This document shows positions 56,400-64,000 of a stretch of DNA of 64,000 bases, in pieces. The notes beneath the pieces were generated by a model. The model searched no databases. It saw only the letters and a program-made list of their open reading frames with translations, and was not told the origin of the DNA. The DNA comes from Fidelibacterota bacterium (lineage in GTDB: Bacteria; Pseudomonadota; Alphaproteobacteria; Rhodospirillales; Rhodospirillaceae): positions 62,001-126,000 of the forward strand of contig CANJPQ010000011.1 in NCBI GenBank assembly GCA_947476275.1, read 5' to 3'. The position numbers and the translations under genes are program-made. Every line of letters starts with the position of its first letter. Position 1 is the first letter of the stretch.

Positions 56400-57704
56400 A
56401 TGACAGAAGACGTGCAGTCAACGCTTGGGCCGAATTCAAAATTCGGATGGCCAAAGCCGGCGAGAATAGTTGAGTTCCAAAATCTTCAAAAAAAGGCGGA
56501 TCTTCCGACCACCCGCATAGTTTTTCAGGGGCGTCCTCAAGACATATCGATAATCCGGGTGCCCATCGATTTGCCAAAATACAGGATGGCGAACGGGCGA
56601 ACCGCCTCTCTTCAAGTCGAATACTTAGCAAAGCATCCAAAGGAGCGCAGGGACCTATTCTCTGGCGATTCGGAACTTTGGGACGCTCAGGAAGCCCAAC
56701 ACAAGTTGCTTGTTCAGCTAGGTCGTCAGGCCGAGCTGTCCAAGTACTTTGAAAACACAGCCAACGCACAGGTGGAGGCCATCCTGCTTGACGAAAATGG
56801 TTTCGTTATTAACGGGAACAGGCGGCTATCAACGTGGCGCCAATTACTAGCCGACGATCCAGATAAGTACGGACACTTCCGGCATATTGACGTTGCAGTT
56901 CTTCCACACTGCAGCGATCGTGAGATCGATCGGCTCGAAGCGACGCTTCAGGTCCAGAAGGACATCCGAGCAGACTACAACTGGGATGCGCTCGCAAATA
57001 TGATGCACAGCAGAATGCGAGGCGGAGTAAGTCCGCAAGAGCTTGCCGAACTCTACGGTATGAAACAGCCGGAAGTGCAGGAGCTACTCGATATGCGGTC
57101 CTACGCCTCCGAGTATCTGAAGTCGCGAGGTAAAGAAAACATATGGTCAGAGGTCTCGCCTCATGAATTCGCTTTTCGACGACTTGTGCAGTGGCGTGTG
57201 AAGGTTAGTGGCGTCGCGAAGCAGGAGTTATTCAAGGAAGCTGCATTCGCGCTGATCGATGATCCAAACTCCGTTGGACGTTTGTATGAAGCGATTCCCG
57301 CCCTTGCAGCGAACCTAGACCAAGTGACTCAGCGCCTAGCGCAAGAATTTACGGTGGAAAGTGTCACCCCATCCAAACCGCTGGAGGAGCTATTTGGCGG
57401 CGGTATCACAGCGAGGCCAAATCTTTCTGATGCGGGAATTGTTGCGGCTTTGAAGAAGCCTGAGACGATAAAGCAGGCGCGTGACGTAATCGCCGATGTT
57501 CTTGAATCCCAACGACAGCTGAAGCGGGATACCAAAACTACGGGGTATCTGCTGGAGTCGTGCGCCAAGGCGAATGCGACACTTACGTCGGCTGTGAAAG
57601 ACGGGCTTCGGCCAGAATCGAAAACGATAGGCGTGGCCGCGCAGCTGGATGAAATAGAGGCTCACGTTGCAAAGATAAGAAAGTTTCTGACCAAAAATGC
57701 TTAA
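56400..57704 (+). CDS. ParB-like DNA-binding protein
   Basis: A 434-residue protein with a ParB/sulfiredoxin-type N-terminal domain. VEAILLDENGFVINGNRRLS (about residues 122-141) has the NGNRR box at the place of the ParB GERR motif, and ADYNWDALANMMHSRMRGG with SPQELAELYGMKQPEVQELL (about 217-236) is the KorB/ParB-type helix-turn-helix. The C-terminal half is helical. I use ATG 56400; a TTG at 56382 in the same frame lies inside the previous gene. The gene overlaps the helicase gene by 8 nt. In ParB the box binds and hydrolyses CTP; in other relatives the fold is a nuclease or DNA-modification regulator. Its place with helicase and nuclease genes suggests DNA recognition in a defence complex. 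Confidence 0.75.
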   Translation: MTEDVQSTLGPNSKFGWPKPARIVEFQNLQKKADLPTTRIVFQGRPQDISIIRVPIDLPKYRMANGRTASLQVEYLAKHPKERRDLFSGDSELWDAQEAQHKLLVQLGRQAELSKYFENTANAQVEAILLDENGFVINGNRRLSTWRQLLADDPDKYGHFRHIDVAVLPHCSDREIDRLEATLQVQKDIRADYNWDALANMMHSRMRGGVSPQELAELYGMKQPEVQELLDMRSYASEYLKSRGKENIWSEVSPHEFAFRRLVQWRVKVSGVAKQELFKEAAFALIDDPNSVGRLYEAIPALAANLDQVTQRLAQEFTVESVTPSKPLEELFGGGITARPNLSDAGIVAALKKPETIKQARDVIADVLESQRQLKRDTKTTGYLLESCAKANATLTSAVKDGLRPESKTIGVAAQLDEIEAHVAKIRKFLTKNA

Positions 57705-59529
57705 GCTCGACTATCTCGAAGCATCTGGGAGGGCCCAACTAAGTTGGGACAAGTCCGATGAGGACTTGCCCTGGGTGACCCTTCTTACCAGGGTCGTATT
57801 CGATAACAGCGCGGATGCGTCCCAAGAGGGCGCAAGGACGCTGTCCTTACCCTGGTGGAGTTTCGCCGGCGCCCGAGAGCAGTTCCTCGAGGTTTTTGTT
57901 GTCCACAGTTTGCAGCCAGGAGTGTCGCTTCACGTAAGTGAGAAGGCATCCGAGCTGTTGGCGCAGGCACGACGGTCCGCGGAAAGTTACCGCGAAGCAA
58001 TAGACGCGCCGCCTTTGCTAGAGACGGAATTGTTGAGTCGATTGGACGATATAGGTTTCGTCCGAAAGTTATCGGCGGAGCAGAAAAGGAATGTGGCCCG
58101 CATAGGTGCCTTGCCTGCCGCGGCTACATTCTCGGTGCCTGGTGCTGGGAAAACCACAGAAGCGCTCGCGTACTTTTTCCACAGAGCAAACGCAGATGAT
58201 TGCTTATTGGTCGTTGCGCCTAAGAATGCGTTCGCTGCTTGGGATGAGCAACTAGCTGAGTGCGTGCCTTACTTGTCTGAGGGATTTATAAGACTGCGCG
58301 GCGGTAAGGATCGTATTGCATGGGCCCTATCAAGCAATCCGCGCTTCATGTTGATAACGTATCAGCAATTGGTTCGTGTTCAAGATCTTGTTGCCGCGTA
58401 CTTATCAGAACATAGGACCCACCTTTTCCTCGACGAGAGTCACAGAATAAAAAGCGGAACCGGTGCCGCGACCGCACGTGCGGTGCTGAATCTTTCACAT
58501 CTTCCTGTGGGAAAGCTGATCCTCTCTGGTACACCAATGCCGCAATCTACCGCGGACCTGGTGCCACAATTTCGGTTTCTTTACCCCGAGATCGCAGCGC
58601 AACAGGAGAACGTGGTCGACCTGATGCGACCTATCTACGTGAGGACGAAGAAGTCAGAGCTTGGTCTTCCTCCGGTAACGCGCTCATTGGTAAGCCTGCC
58701 AATGAGTCCGGTTCAATCTGAGCTTTATAATATTATGCGGCACGAGGTCGCCCGCGAATCCCACGCGGCACTAAATTCTCGAAGTAGACAGGCGTTTCGT
58801 AATCTCGGCAGATCCGTCGCGAGACTACTTCAGTTTGTTTCAAACCCTTCGCTTCTCTCTTCCGAAATAGGTTTCGCGAACAAAGACTTGTTGGCAAACG
58901 TACTTGCGGAGGGAGAGGGGCCAAAGCTTGAGTATACCTTAAGGCGCGCTCGCCAACTTTCTAGGGGCGGGCACAAGGTCCTTATCTGGTCATCATTCGT
59001 CCGAAACGTGGAGTACCTGAGCTCGCGCTTGGCCGACCTCGGGGCTGTGTACATCCACGGCGGGGTTGATGCTGGGAGTGACGATGATGATGAATCGCGG
59101 GAAGGAAAGATAAAACTATTTCATGATGATCCTAGCGTCCGTGTGATGGTGGCCAATCCGGCCGCAGCGAGTGAGGGCATCAGTCTTCACCGCGTCTGTC
59201 ACCATGCGATTTATTTGGATAGGACCTTTAACGCCGCTCACTATTTGCAATCCGAAGATCGCATCCATCGCTTCGGTCTGACTGCAGATCAAGCGACGAA
59301 CATCGAGATCGTTGAATGCGTCGGCACGGTGGACGAGACGGTACGTCACCGGCTCGGTTTCAAAATCGGACAGATGGCGATTGCTCTAGAAGATGCATCT
59401 CTGGTGACCGATCCAATTCCCATTGATCCATCAGCCGTCGAAGTCGACGATGCCGACGAATATGCGACCGGATTGGATTCTGACGATGTGAAAGCCCTTG
59501 TCAGAGATTTGGGAGGGCCCGCGAATTGA
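57697..59529 (+). CDS. compact SNF2-family helicase with DESH box
   Basis: A 610-residue superfamily 2 translocase. After a 130-residue N-terminal part of unknown role it has FSVPGAGKTTEALAYFF (Walker A, about residues 146-162), LFLDESHRIKSG (DESH box, about 244-255), LILSGTPMPQSTADLVPQF (motif III, about 275-293), and in the second RecA domain LIWSSFVRNVEYLS, NPAAASEGISLHR and SEDRIHRFGL (about 519-528). The C-terminal 90 residues are acidic. It overlaps the ParB-like gene and the nuclease gene on either side, so the three products are made together. The DESH box and small size set it apart from ZorD and the Hma-type helicase. It is most likely the motor of the proposed system. Confidence 0.85.
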   Translation: MLKLDYLEASGRAQLSWDKSDEDLPWVTLLTRVVFDNSADASQEGARTLSLPWWSFAGAREQFLEVFVVHSLQPGVSLHVSEKASELLAQARRSAESYREAIDAPPLLETELLSRLDDIGFVRKLSAEQKRNVARIGALPAAATFSVPGAGKTTEALAYFFHRANADDCLLVVAPKNAFAAWDEQLAECVPYLSEGFIRLRGGKDRIAWALSSNPRFMLITYQQLVRVQDLVAAYLSEHRTHLFLDESHRIKSGTGAATARAVLNLSHLPVGKLILSGTPMPQSTADLVPQFRFLYPEIAAQQENVVDLMRPIYVRTKKSELGLPPVTRSLVSLPMSPVQSELYNIMRHEVARESHAALNSRSRQAFRNLGRSVARLLQFVSNPSLLSSEIGFANKDLLANVLAEGEGPKLEYTLRRARQLSRGGHKVLIWSSFVRNVEYLSSRLADLGAVYIHGGVDAGSDDDDESREGKIKLFHDDPSVRVMVANPAAASEGISLHRVCHHAIYLDRTFNAAHYLQSEDRIHRFGLTADQATNIEIVECVGTVDETVRHRLGFKIGQMAIALEDASLVTDPIPIDPSAVEVDDADEYATGLDSDDVKALVRDLGGPAN

Positions 59530-60374
59530 TCCAACTCTCCCCCGGGTTGGCTCAGGCTTCGTTCGACATGCTGCGTCTCATAGGAGAGCAGCCCCTTGTC
59601 GTGAGTGATCTTGTAGAAGGGATTAGGCGCATCGGAGGCATTGCCTGTTCCAATGTCTTGGAATTTACGCAGTCAGTTGGATGGGTTGCGCTCAACGACG
59701 GCGGTAGGGTGCAGGCGACAAACTTCGGATGCCGCGTTCTCAAATTAGGCGACTACCCTCCGATGCTCCGGCAGACGCTGTTGGACTACGCATCTGCTGC
59801 AGGCCCGCCATGGCTGCAAAGTGCCACGTTTGGGCGAGCTCGAGTGCTTGCGTTTGCGCATTCCAGCATAGTGCAGGTTTTAGCTGAAGCTGAAGTAACG
59901 CGCGGCTCGACCGAAGAGGTGGTCAAATTTTGGGACGCTTTGGCTTCTATTGCCCACGGCAAGAGAAGCGATCGTCAGGTTGAAATTGGCAGGCTTGGTG
60001 AGCGACTGACGATCGCCCATGAACAGGAGAGGACCGGTACGGCCCCACGATGGGTTTCTATCGACAACAATGAAGATGGCTATGACGTCTTGTCTGTTGT
60101 CGACCGTGCAAGCACTGTCCCACTACCGATCGAGGTAAAGGCATCTGTGGTTGGGCTCCGGGGGCTACTTATAATCACCCGTAACGAATGGGAGATTGCT
60201 ACAGAAGCACCGAATCATCAATTTCACTTATGGGACCTGTCTACTATTGACGCGCCTCGCCTTGCGAAAGTTCCGTCAGCAGAGATGCTTCGGCACGTTC
60301 CCAATGAATGCGGTCAAGGCGTCTGGAAAACTGCGGCAATCCCTTTCTCGGCGTTCATGGAAAAGTTTGCCTGA
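59526..60374 (+). CDS. PD-(D/E)XK nuclease-like protein (DUF3883 type)
   Basis: A 282-residue protein with an N-terminal winged-helix region (PLVVSDLVEGIRRIG, NVLEFTQSVGWVALN) and a C-terminal DUF3883-like nuclease fold. The latter has GRLGERLTIAHEQERTG (about residues 155-171), EDGYDVLSVV (Asp about 187) and PIEVKASVVGLRG (Glu 203, Lys 205), giving the E...D...ExK active site of restriction-endonuclease-like enzymes. It begins at TTG 59526, overlapping the helicase stop by 4 nt. It is the last gene of the rightward operon and faces the methyltransferase gene 11 bp away. The presence of all active-site residues suggests it is the DNA-cutting subunit. Confidence 0.75.
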   Translation: MIQLSPGLAQASFDMLRLIGEQPLVVSDLVEGIRRIGGIACSNVLEFTQSVGWVALNDGGRVQATNFGCRVLKLGDYPPMLRQTLLDYASAAGPPWLQSATFGRARVLAFAHSSIVQVLAEAEVTRGSTEEVVKFWDALASIAHGKRSDRQVEIGRLGERLTIAHEQERTGTAPRWVSIDNNEDGYDVLSVVDRASTVPLPIEVKASVVGLRGLLIITRNEWEIATEAPNHQFHLWDLSTIDAPRLAKVPSAEMLRHVPNECGQGVWKTAAIPFSAFMEKFA

Positions 60375-60385
60375 TAAAAGCGCGG

Positions 60386-62017
60386 TCATGCTGCAACCTG
60401 CGCCGTTCGATGCCACTCGAGAGTATTAAACCAGCACCCCACAATAAGACCGGACAGAATTGCGGAAGCATTCACTTCAAGTTTTGTACGCCTTGATGCC
60501 GGGGTCCGGTCATCTAACTCTCCCGCAGCCTCCATGACCAATTTGGCAGAAGCATGCCAGGCGGTCTCTGGCAACTTGCCTATTTGGCGAAACATAGCTT
60601 CGGCTACGTGCGCTAAGGCGTCTGCGATTTCATATGGTCCGCAGCCTTGACCTCGACGCGACCAGGCGTCTTGTAAAGCGTTGGGAGAGGTTGTCTTTAG
60701 CCTGCGGAGCAACGCAGTCTTTTCCTTTTCCACAGTTTCAAGAAGCTCGCGCGATAACTTCGATTGACTGAGGCGCCGATACATACGGCTACCAAGCTCG
60801 ATCTCACGAATATCTTTGGAAGGCCCGTAAAAAAAACGGACTCGCCACTCAACCCCGCCTGACGAAGTTGAATTTGCCAGTTCAAACCTCATGCCGCTTT
60901 TAAAGCGAAGACCTTTGATTGCAGCGCGAAAGCGCCGCGTTGCCGGATAGGTATGACCTTCTTGATCTGGACGCGTCGGCTTAGGTAGGTGAGATGGAGC
61001 CTTTAACCCTTTTCCGACGGAGGAAGGGAGCTTCAGCGCCCTCGGTGGGATTTGCCGCGCGGCGCACGCCACCAGATAGGTGAAGGCGGGTGGAATAGCA
61101 TTTCCCACCATCTTCACCTTCTCTGAAAAAGACCTCCCGAAGAACTGGTAAGTGATAGGGAAGCTTTGTAGGCAAGCGCGCTCGCGTACAGAAAGCCGGC
61201 GAAAAAGCCCTGGTCGCGCATGCTCTTCAATTACGATGCTCTCGCGAGAAACGCGGGTACAAGTGGCCGTAACAGTTCGGGCGGGGACTGACAAATCATC
61301 CGGAAATGACATGTTGTTGTAGACGGGGTGAAAGAGCTTGGCGTCCCAATTCATACGCTGCTCCTCGGAATTGAGCGGTGCTTCTGTCTCCATCTCCGTA
61401 ACCTGGCTTCGCCGCAGAGATACCCCCCAAACTGGATCGGTCACCAGTTTCGCATCCAGAGTACTTATGACCGTTCCTAAATTCGACCTTGGCAGTCTTG
61501 ACGCGTAGCTACGCAAGAGTTCGAACGGCAGCACTCCCGCGATGCAACGCCGCCGCGCCTGCGGAACCCCAAAGTCAGACATATCTATTACAGCTACATT
61601 GGGCCGAAGCTCTCTGAATCGATATAGCGGGTGCCCACGCGTACTGAATCCCTCCTCAATTACCTTCGCGACCCGAGGCACATTCTCCATCGCCCAGTAA
61701 CGTGGCTTGAGATAGGTGACTACCTCGAAAAACTTCACCAAGTCCAACAGGCCGTCAGAGATATCTCCGGCCCCGCCGCGATTTGAATAGGAGAACTGAG
61801 TGCATGGTGGGCTGCCCACCACGAAGTCGATCTTCTTTGGTAGCGCAGCGAGATCGAGTTCACGAATATTCGTAGACACAACATCGTGACCGAGATTTAG
61901 GCGATGGGTCTCTACGGCGGGTTTCCACCATTCGTAAGCGGCTACCACCTCCACCCCTGCCAGGCGCAGACCTAAGCTCCAGCCGCCAACGCCTGCGTAA
62001 AGATCTATTGCGCGCAT
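60386..62017 (-). CDS. C5-cytosine DNA methyltransferase with long C-terminal extension
   Basis: Transfers a methyl group to C5 of cytosine in a specific DNA site. The first 325 of 543 residues form a Dcm-type enzyme: MRAIDLYAGVGGWSLGLRLA (motif I), GSPPCTQFSYS (motif IV, catalytic Cys 72), MENVPRV (motif VI, Glu 111), PQARRRCIAG (motif VIII) and VGNAIPPAF (motif X, about 304-312). About 220 further residues follow, with RKF-type basic helices (YRRLSQSKLSRELLETVEKE), of unknown role. ATG 62017 is the natural start; the frame is open to 62068. It converges on the nuclease gene, so it may mark self DNA for the rightward operon. It could also be an independent modification enzyme. Confidence 0.9.
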   Translation of the reverse strand: MRAIDLYAGVGGWSLGLRLAGVEVVAAYEWWKPAVETHRLNLGHDVVSTNIRELDLAALPKKIDFVVGSPPCTQFSYSNRGGAGDISDGLLDLVKFFEVVTYLKPRYWAMENVPRVAKVIEEGFSTRGHPLYRFRELRPNVAVIDMSDFGVPQARRRCIAGVLPFELLRSYASRLPRSNLGTVISTLDAKLVTDPVWGVSLRRSQVTEMETEAPLNSEEQRMNWDAKLFHPVYNNMSFPDDLSVPARTVTATCTRVSRESIVIEEHARPGLFRRLSVRERACLQSFPITYQFFGRSFSEKVKMVGNAIPPAFTYLVACAARQIPPRALKLPSSVGKGLKAPSHLPKPTRPDQEGHTYPATRRFRAAIKGLRFKSGMRFELANSTSSGGVEWRVRFFYGPSKDIREIELGSRMYRRLSQSKLSRELLETVEKEKTALLRRLKTTSPNALQDAWSRRGQGCGPYEIADALAHVAEAMFRQIGKLPETAWHASAKLVMEAAGELDDRTPASRRTKLEVNASAILSGLIVGCWFNTLEWHRTAQVAA

Positions 62018-62155
62018 GCAGACAATATCCGCGGAATTCGACGCGCTCGCCGGCCCCCAAAAGACCAACGAGCGAGGACTAGAAGTATCTTAGTGTGCGA
62101 CTGACTGGCAAACTGTTAGATACGCTTCTGGACGGTGAATGCGGTACGGAGCGGA

Positions 62156-62290
62156 GCGAGTGCCGTTTCGCTCAGTCCGCCCGTCGGCAACTGGATGCTC
62201 GCTTGCCGATCGCACTACATCATCGCCCGCGGGCGCATCGCGGAAGCCGGTGACTGGAGCGACGAACAAGTCGCCGCCGGCATCGAGCGG
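62156..62290 (+). pseudogene. fragment of a DUF6527-type gene
   Basis: One frame reads SLSPPVGNWMLACRSHY then IIARGRIAEAGDWSDEQVAA, which matches the C-terminal half of DUF6527 proteins (P-S-I/V-G-N-W...C-R-S-H-Y/F-W...RGR). Nothing of the N-terminal zinc-binding CPCGC part is found upstream and the frame then runs into unrelated sequence. DUF6527 genes are partners of E2/ThiF-type ubiquitin-like genes, so this may be the remains of such a system. Confidence 0.6.
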
Positions 62291-62674
62291 CCAGAGGGCA
62301 ATACTACAAGCAGCCATCGGTCGCCCCGCAGGTGCCACAGACTGCGCCTTGCGCTCCGTCTGCCGACAGCAGCAAGCCGGGCTTCTGGCGGGCTCTCGTC
62401 AATCGCCTGACTGGTAGACGTTAACTCGTGCTCATGCTGACCAATCCTCGGCGCTGCGTGATGACGTGCCAGAATGTCGGGCCAGGTTTCCGATGCTCGG
62501 CCCGACGCACCTCATGATATGCGACCCGCCAGTCCAGCCGTTTCATTCATAAGGTTGAGGAGATGAACTCGCGATGCACCCAACTATTTTAAGGGCGGGC
62601 GCTCCTTCTAAAAAGGTAAAAATTCGTTTAAAGGTAGCGTGGCGGACTAATTTCTATCGAGACGAGTTCCCTTC
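62291..62674. other. spacer with no supported gene
   Basis: No convincing gene in 384 bp between the DUF6527 remnant and the SbcD-like gene. The part from 62590 to 62660 is AT-rich (TAAAAAGGTAAAAATTCG and similar) and probably holds the promoter of the SbcD-like gene. Confidence 0.4.
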
Positions 62675-63835
62675 ATGCGCTTGATCCACACATCCGACCT
62701 GCAGATCGGCAAAGGGTATGCGTTTTTTGATCGTGACACCGAGGCTGTCCTACGCGAAGCCCGCCAGCAGGTAATCCGTCGGCTGGGGGAGCGGGCCGTG
62801 GAGCATGGCGTGACTGACATCCTCATTGCCGGAGACGTCTACGAACACGCCCATGTGTCCGGTGTGACTCTGCGTAAGCCCATCGAAACGATGCGACAGT
62901 TCCCGAAGATCCGCTGGTGGTTGCTGCCCGGGAATCATGATCCGCATACTGACGGCGGATTATGGGCGAACTTAACGCGAAGTGGACTGCCTGAAAACGT
63001 GCGGCCGTGCCTAGAGGCGGCTCCGCTTCAGATTCCGCTTGCCGATGCGGTCGGCTATCTCCTCCCGGCTCCCTTGCGTCACATCTCTTCCGCCAGCGAC
63101 CTGTCCGAATGGATGGACGAAGCATCAACCCCAGAAGGAGCCGTGCGGATCGGGATGGCTCATGGATCGATCACGGGGTTCGATAGCGAGGGCGATGCGA
63201 AGAACTACATCGACCCGCGCCGGCCGCAGACTGCCGGCCTTACCTACCTCGCCATGGGGGACTGGCACCGTCAGCAGAAGATTGACGAGCGCATCTGGTA
63301 TTCAGGAACGCCCGAGCCTGATCGCTTCAAGGTCGGCGGCAAGGCCAGCCCGACGCGCTGCAATGGCGGTCATGCGCTCCTGGTGGAGATCGATGGGCCT
63401 TCGGCTCCGCCGCGCGTCACGCCGGTAGAGACAGGCCAGTATGCCTGGCACCTTCTGGAGCGCACTGTGATCTCGGACGATCAGATCGAACCGCTCGAAG
63501 CTGAGATGCGGGCCCTCGAGCCGAATCTTGGGAAGGCCGTGGTTTCGCTGCGGATCGCCGGAACGCTGTCATTGAAAGGCCTCGAGGAGTTCAGTTCCAG
63601 GATTGTCGAGCGCTTCGGTGCGTCGGTTGCCGCCCTTCGGCTGGAGCGGGACCGTCTGATCCCATTGCCGACAGAAGACGATCTCGACGCCATCGACCGC
63701 GGCGGATTCATCCGCGTCGCCGCCGACCGGTTGCGTGCGATCACAAAGGACCCAAGTGACCCGGCCGCCGCGCGGGTCGCTTCTCTTGCCCTGAATCAGC
63801 TTTACCTCGAGCACGTGCAGGCAGGTGAATCGTGA
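62675..63835 (+). CDS. SbcD/Mre11-like nuclease
   Basis: Calcineurin-type metallophosphoesterase expected to work with an SMC-like ATPase as a DNA end-processing nuclease. The 386-residue protein shows the metal-binding motifs MRLIHTSDLQIGKG (DxQ in place of DxH, about residues 8-10), DILIAGDVYEH (about 48-58), LLPGNHDPH (about 87-95), GMAHGSI and TYLAMGDWHRQQ (GDWH, about 194-197). The C-terminal 120 residues are the DNA-binding cap region. Its stop overlaps the GTG start of the SbcC-like gene. GC content is higher than in the Zorya region. Housekeeping SbcD is an alternative, but the order within an island and low similarity to the standard protein favour a defence-linked or phage-type relative. 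Confidence 0.8.
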   Translation: MRLIHTSDLQIGKGYAFFDRDTEAVLREARQQVIRRLGERAVEHGVTDILIAGDVYEHAHVSGVTLRKPIETMRQFPKIRWWLLPGNHDPHTDGGLWANLTRSGLPENVRPCLEAAPLQIPLADAVGYLLPAPLRHISSASDLSEWMDEASTPEGAVRIGMAHGSITGFDSEGDAKNYIDPRRPQTAGLTYLAMGDWHRQQKIDERIWYSGTPEPDRFKVGGKASPTRCNGGHALLVEIDGPSAPPRVTPVETGQYAWHLLERTVISDDQIEPLEAEMRALEPNLGKAVVSLRIAGTLSLKGLEEFSSRIVERFGASVAALRLERDRLIPLPTEDDLDAIDRGGFIRVAADRLRAITKDPSDPAAARVASLALNQLYLEHVQAGES

Positions 63836-64000
63836 AACTCGTTTCAGTCGAAGTCCGTAACTTCAAGCGATTCACGGGCACGGCGAAGATCGCCGACCTC
63901 AAGCCGGGCCTTAATGTCCTTGTTGGCCGCAACGAGTTCGGCAAGTCCACCCTAATGCGCGCCATAAACGCCGTGGTCTTCGAAAAGGCGACGTCCTCGC
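63832..64000 (+). CDS. SbcC/Rad50-like ATPase, N-terminal fragment (cut by window edge)
   Basis: GTG 63832 overlaps the previous stop as GTGA. The 56 visible residues begin KLVSVEVRNFKRFTGTAKIA and contain LVGRNEFGKSTLMRAI (Walker A, about residues 30-45), the standard start of SMC-like/AAA_23 ATPases that pair with SbcD-type nucleases. The rest lies outside the window. Confidence 0.8.
   Translation, partial: MKLVSVEVRNFKRFTGTAKIADLKPGLNVLVGRNEFGKSTLMRAINAVVFEKATSS

Larger units (their letters stand above)
45404..64000 (+). mobile_element. element 2: second island in tandem at the tRNA-Lys site (right end outside window)
   Basis: Begins at the second att copy with its own tyrosine recombinase and excisionase-like gene. 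Content is defence cargo: Zorya type I, the ParB/helicase/nuclease/methyltransferase cluster, a DUF6527 remnant and an SbcD/SbcC-like pair. No third copy of the att repeat was seen to the right within the window, so the element either continues beyond 64000 or has lost that end. GC rises again after about 62.1 kb, which could mean a change of origin there. Confidence 0.6.

Noticed and set aside
56400-60374. Dnd or Ssp phosphorothioate system
   Set aside because: The ParB-like gene prompted the idea, but there is no cysteine desulfurase, no DndC/SspD-type sulfurtransferase and no DndD/SspB-like gene.

Overview
The window reads as the chromosome of a GC-rich alphaproteobacterium followed by two mobile elements in tandem. 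The alphaproteobacterial call rests on the style of the core proteins (acetolactate synthase, FliG, MreB, LptF) and on the gene blocks ilvB-ilvH-ilvC and mreBCD-mrdA-rodA. The genus cannot be named from the sequence alone.

Core chromosome, 1-22338. Leftward genes are a partial lptF, an OmpA-family porin whose signal peptide is in a different frame from its body, a glycolate/D-lactate-type FAD oxidase, tsaC (Sua5 type), cysQ and an orphan molybdenum hydroxylase large subunit; the last three overlap by 4 nt. Rightward genes are a small secreted protein (771-1322), pepA, a DUF1015 gene, miaA, the branched-chain amino acid genes ilvB, ilvH and ilvC with a terminator-like hairpin just before ilvB and twin hairpins before ilvC, and the rod-shape operon mreB-mreC-mreD-mrdA-rodA. 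The block ends in tRNA-Lys(CUU).

Element 1, 22294-45449. A 46-bp exact repeat of the 3' half of tRNA-Lys marks both ends (period 23,110 bp). The left end holds a Xre regulator, a GIY-YIG protein and a Tat-type exported protein, then an orphan full-length fliG that looks chromosomal in composition. Next come a three-gene unit (unknown protein, ParA ATPase, (p)ppGpp-synthetase-like protein) and a four-gene helicase / DUF1156 methyltransferase / DUF499 ATPase operon that matches the Hma-type antiphage layout, with an extra small protein. The right end has a leftward replication and integration module: transglutaminase-like protein, RepA-like ATPase, RepB-type primase, AlpA-type regulator, unknown protein, and a P4-type integrase. 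Four sites with paired GGGTAAC repeats lie at the element ends and on both sides of fliG.

Element 2, from 45404 past the right edge. It starts with a second, unrelated tyrosine recombinase and an excisionase-like protein next to the same att copy. After 1.2 kb with no convincing gene comes a complete type I Zorya operon (zorA-zorB-zorC-zorD), in which ZorD ends in a PLD-fold, MIT_C-like domain. Directly behind it, in the same direction, is an unusual cluster: a small BglII/BstYI-like protein lacking the expected catalytic Glu, a ParB-like DNA-binding protein, a compact SNF2 helicase with a DESH box, and a DUF3883-type PD-(D/E)XK nuclease, facing a C5-cytosine methyltransferase with a long C-terminal extension. 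I cannot match this set to a named defence system; it is the best candidate here for something undescribed. A fragment of a DUF6527 gene and an SbcD/SbcC-like pair follow, the second cut by the window edge.

Taken together, the tRNA-Lys locus is a hot spot that has collected defence modules: an Hma-type operon, a ParA/alarmone-synthetase unit, Zorya, and the ParB-helicase-nuclease-methyltransferase cluster.
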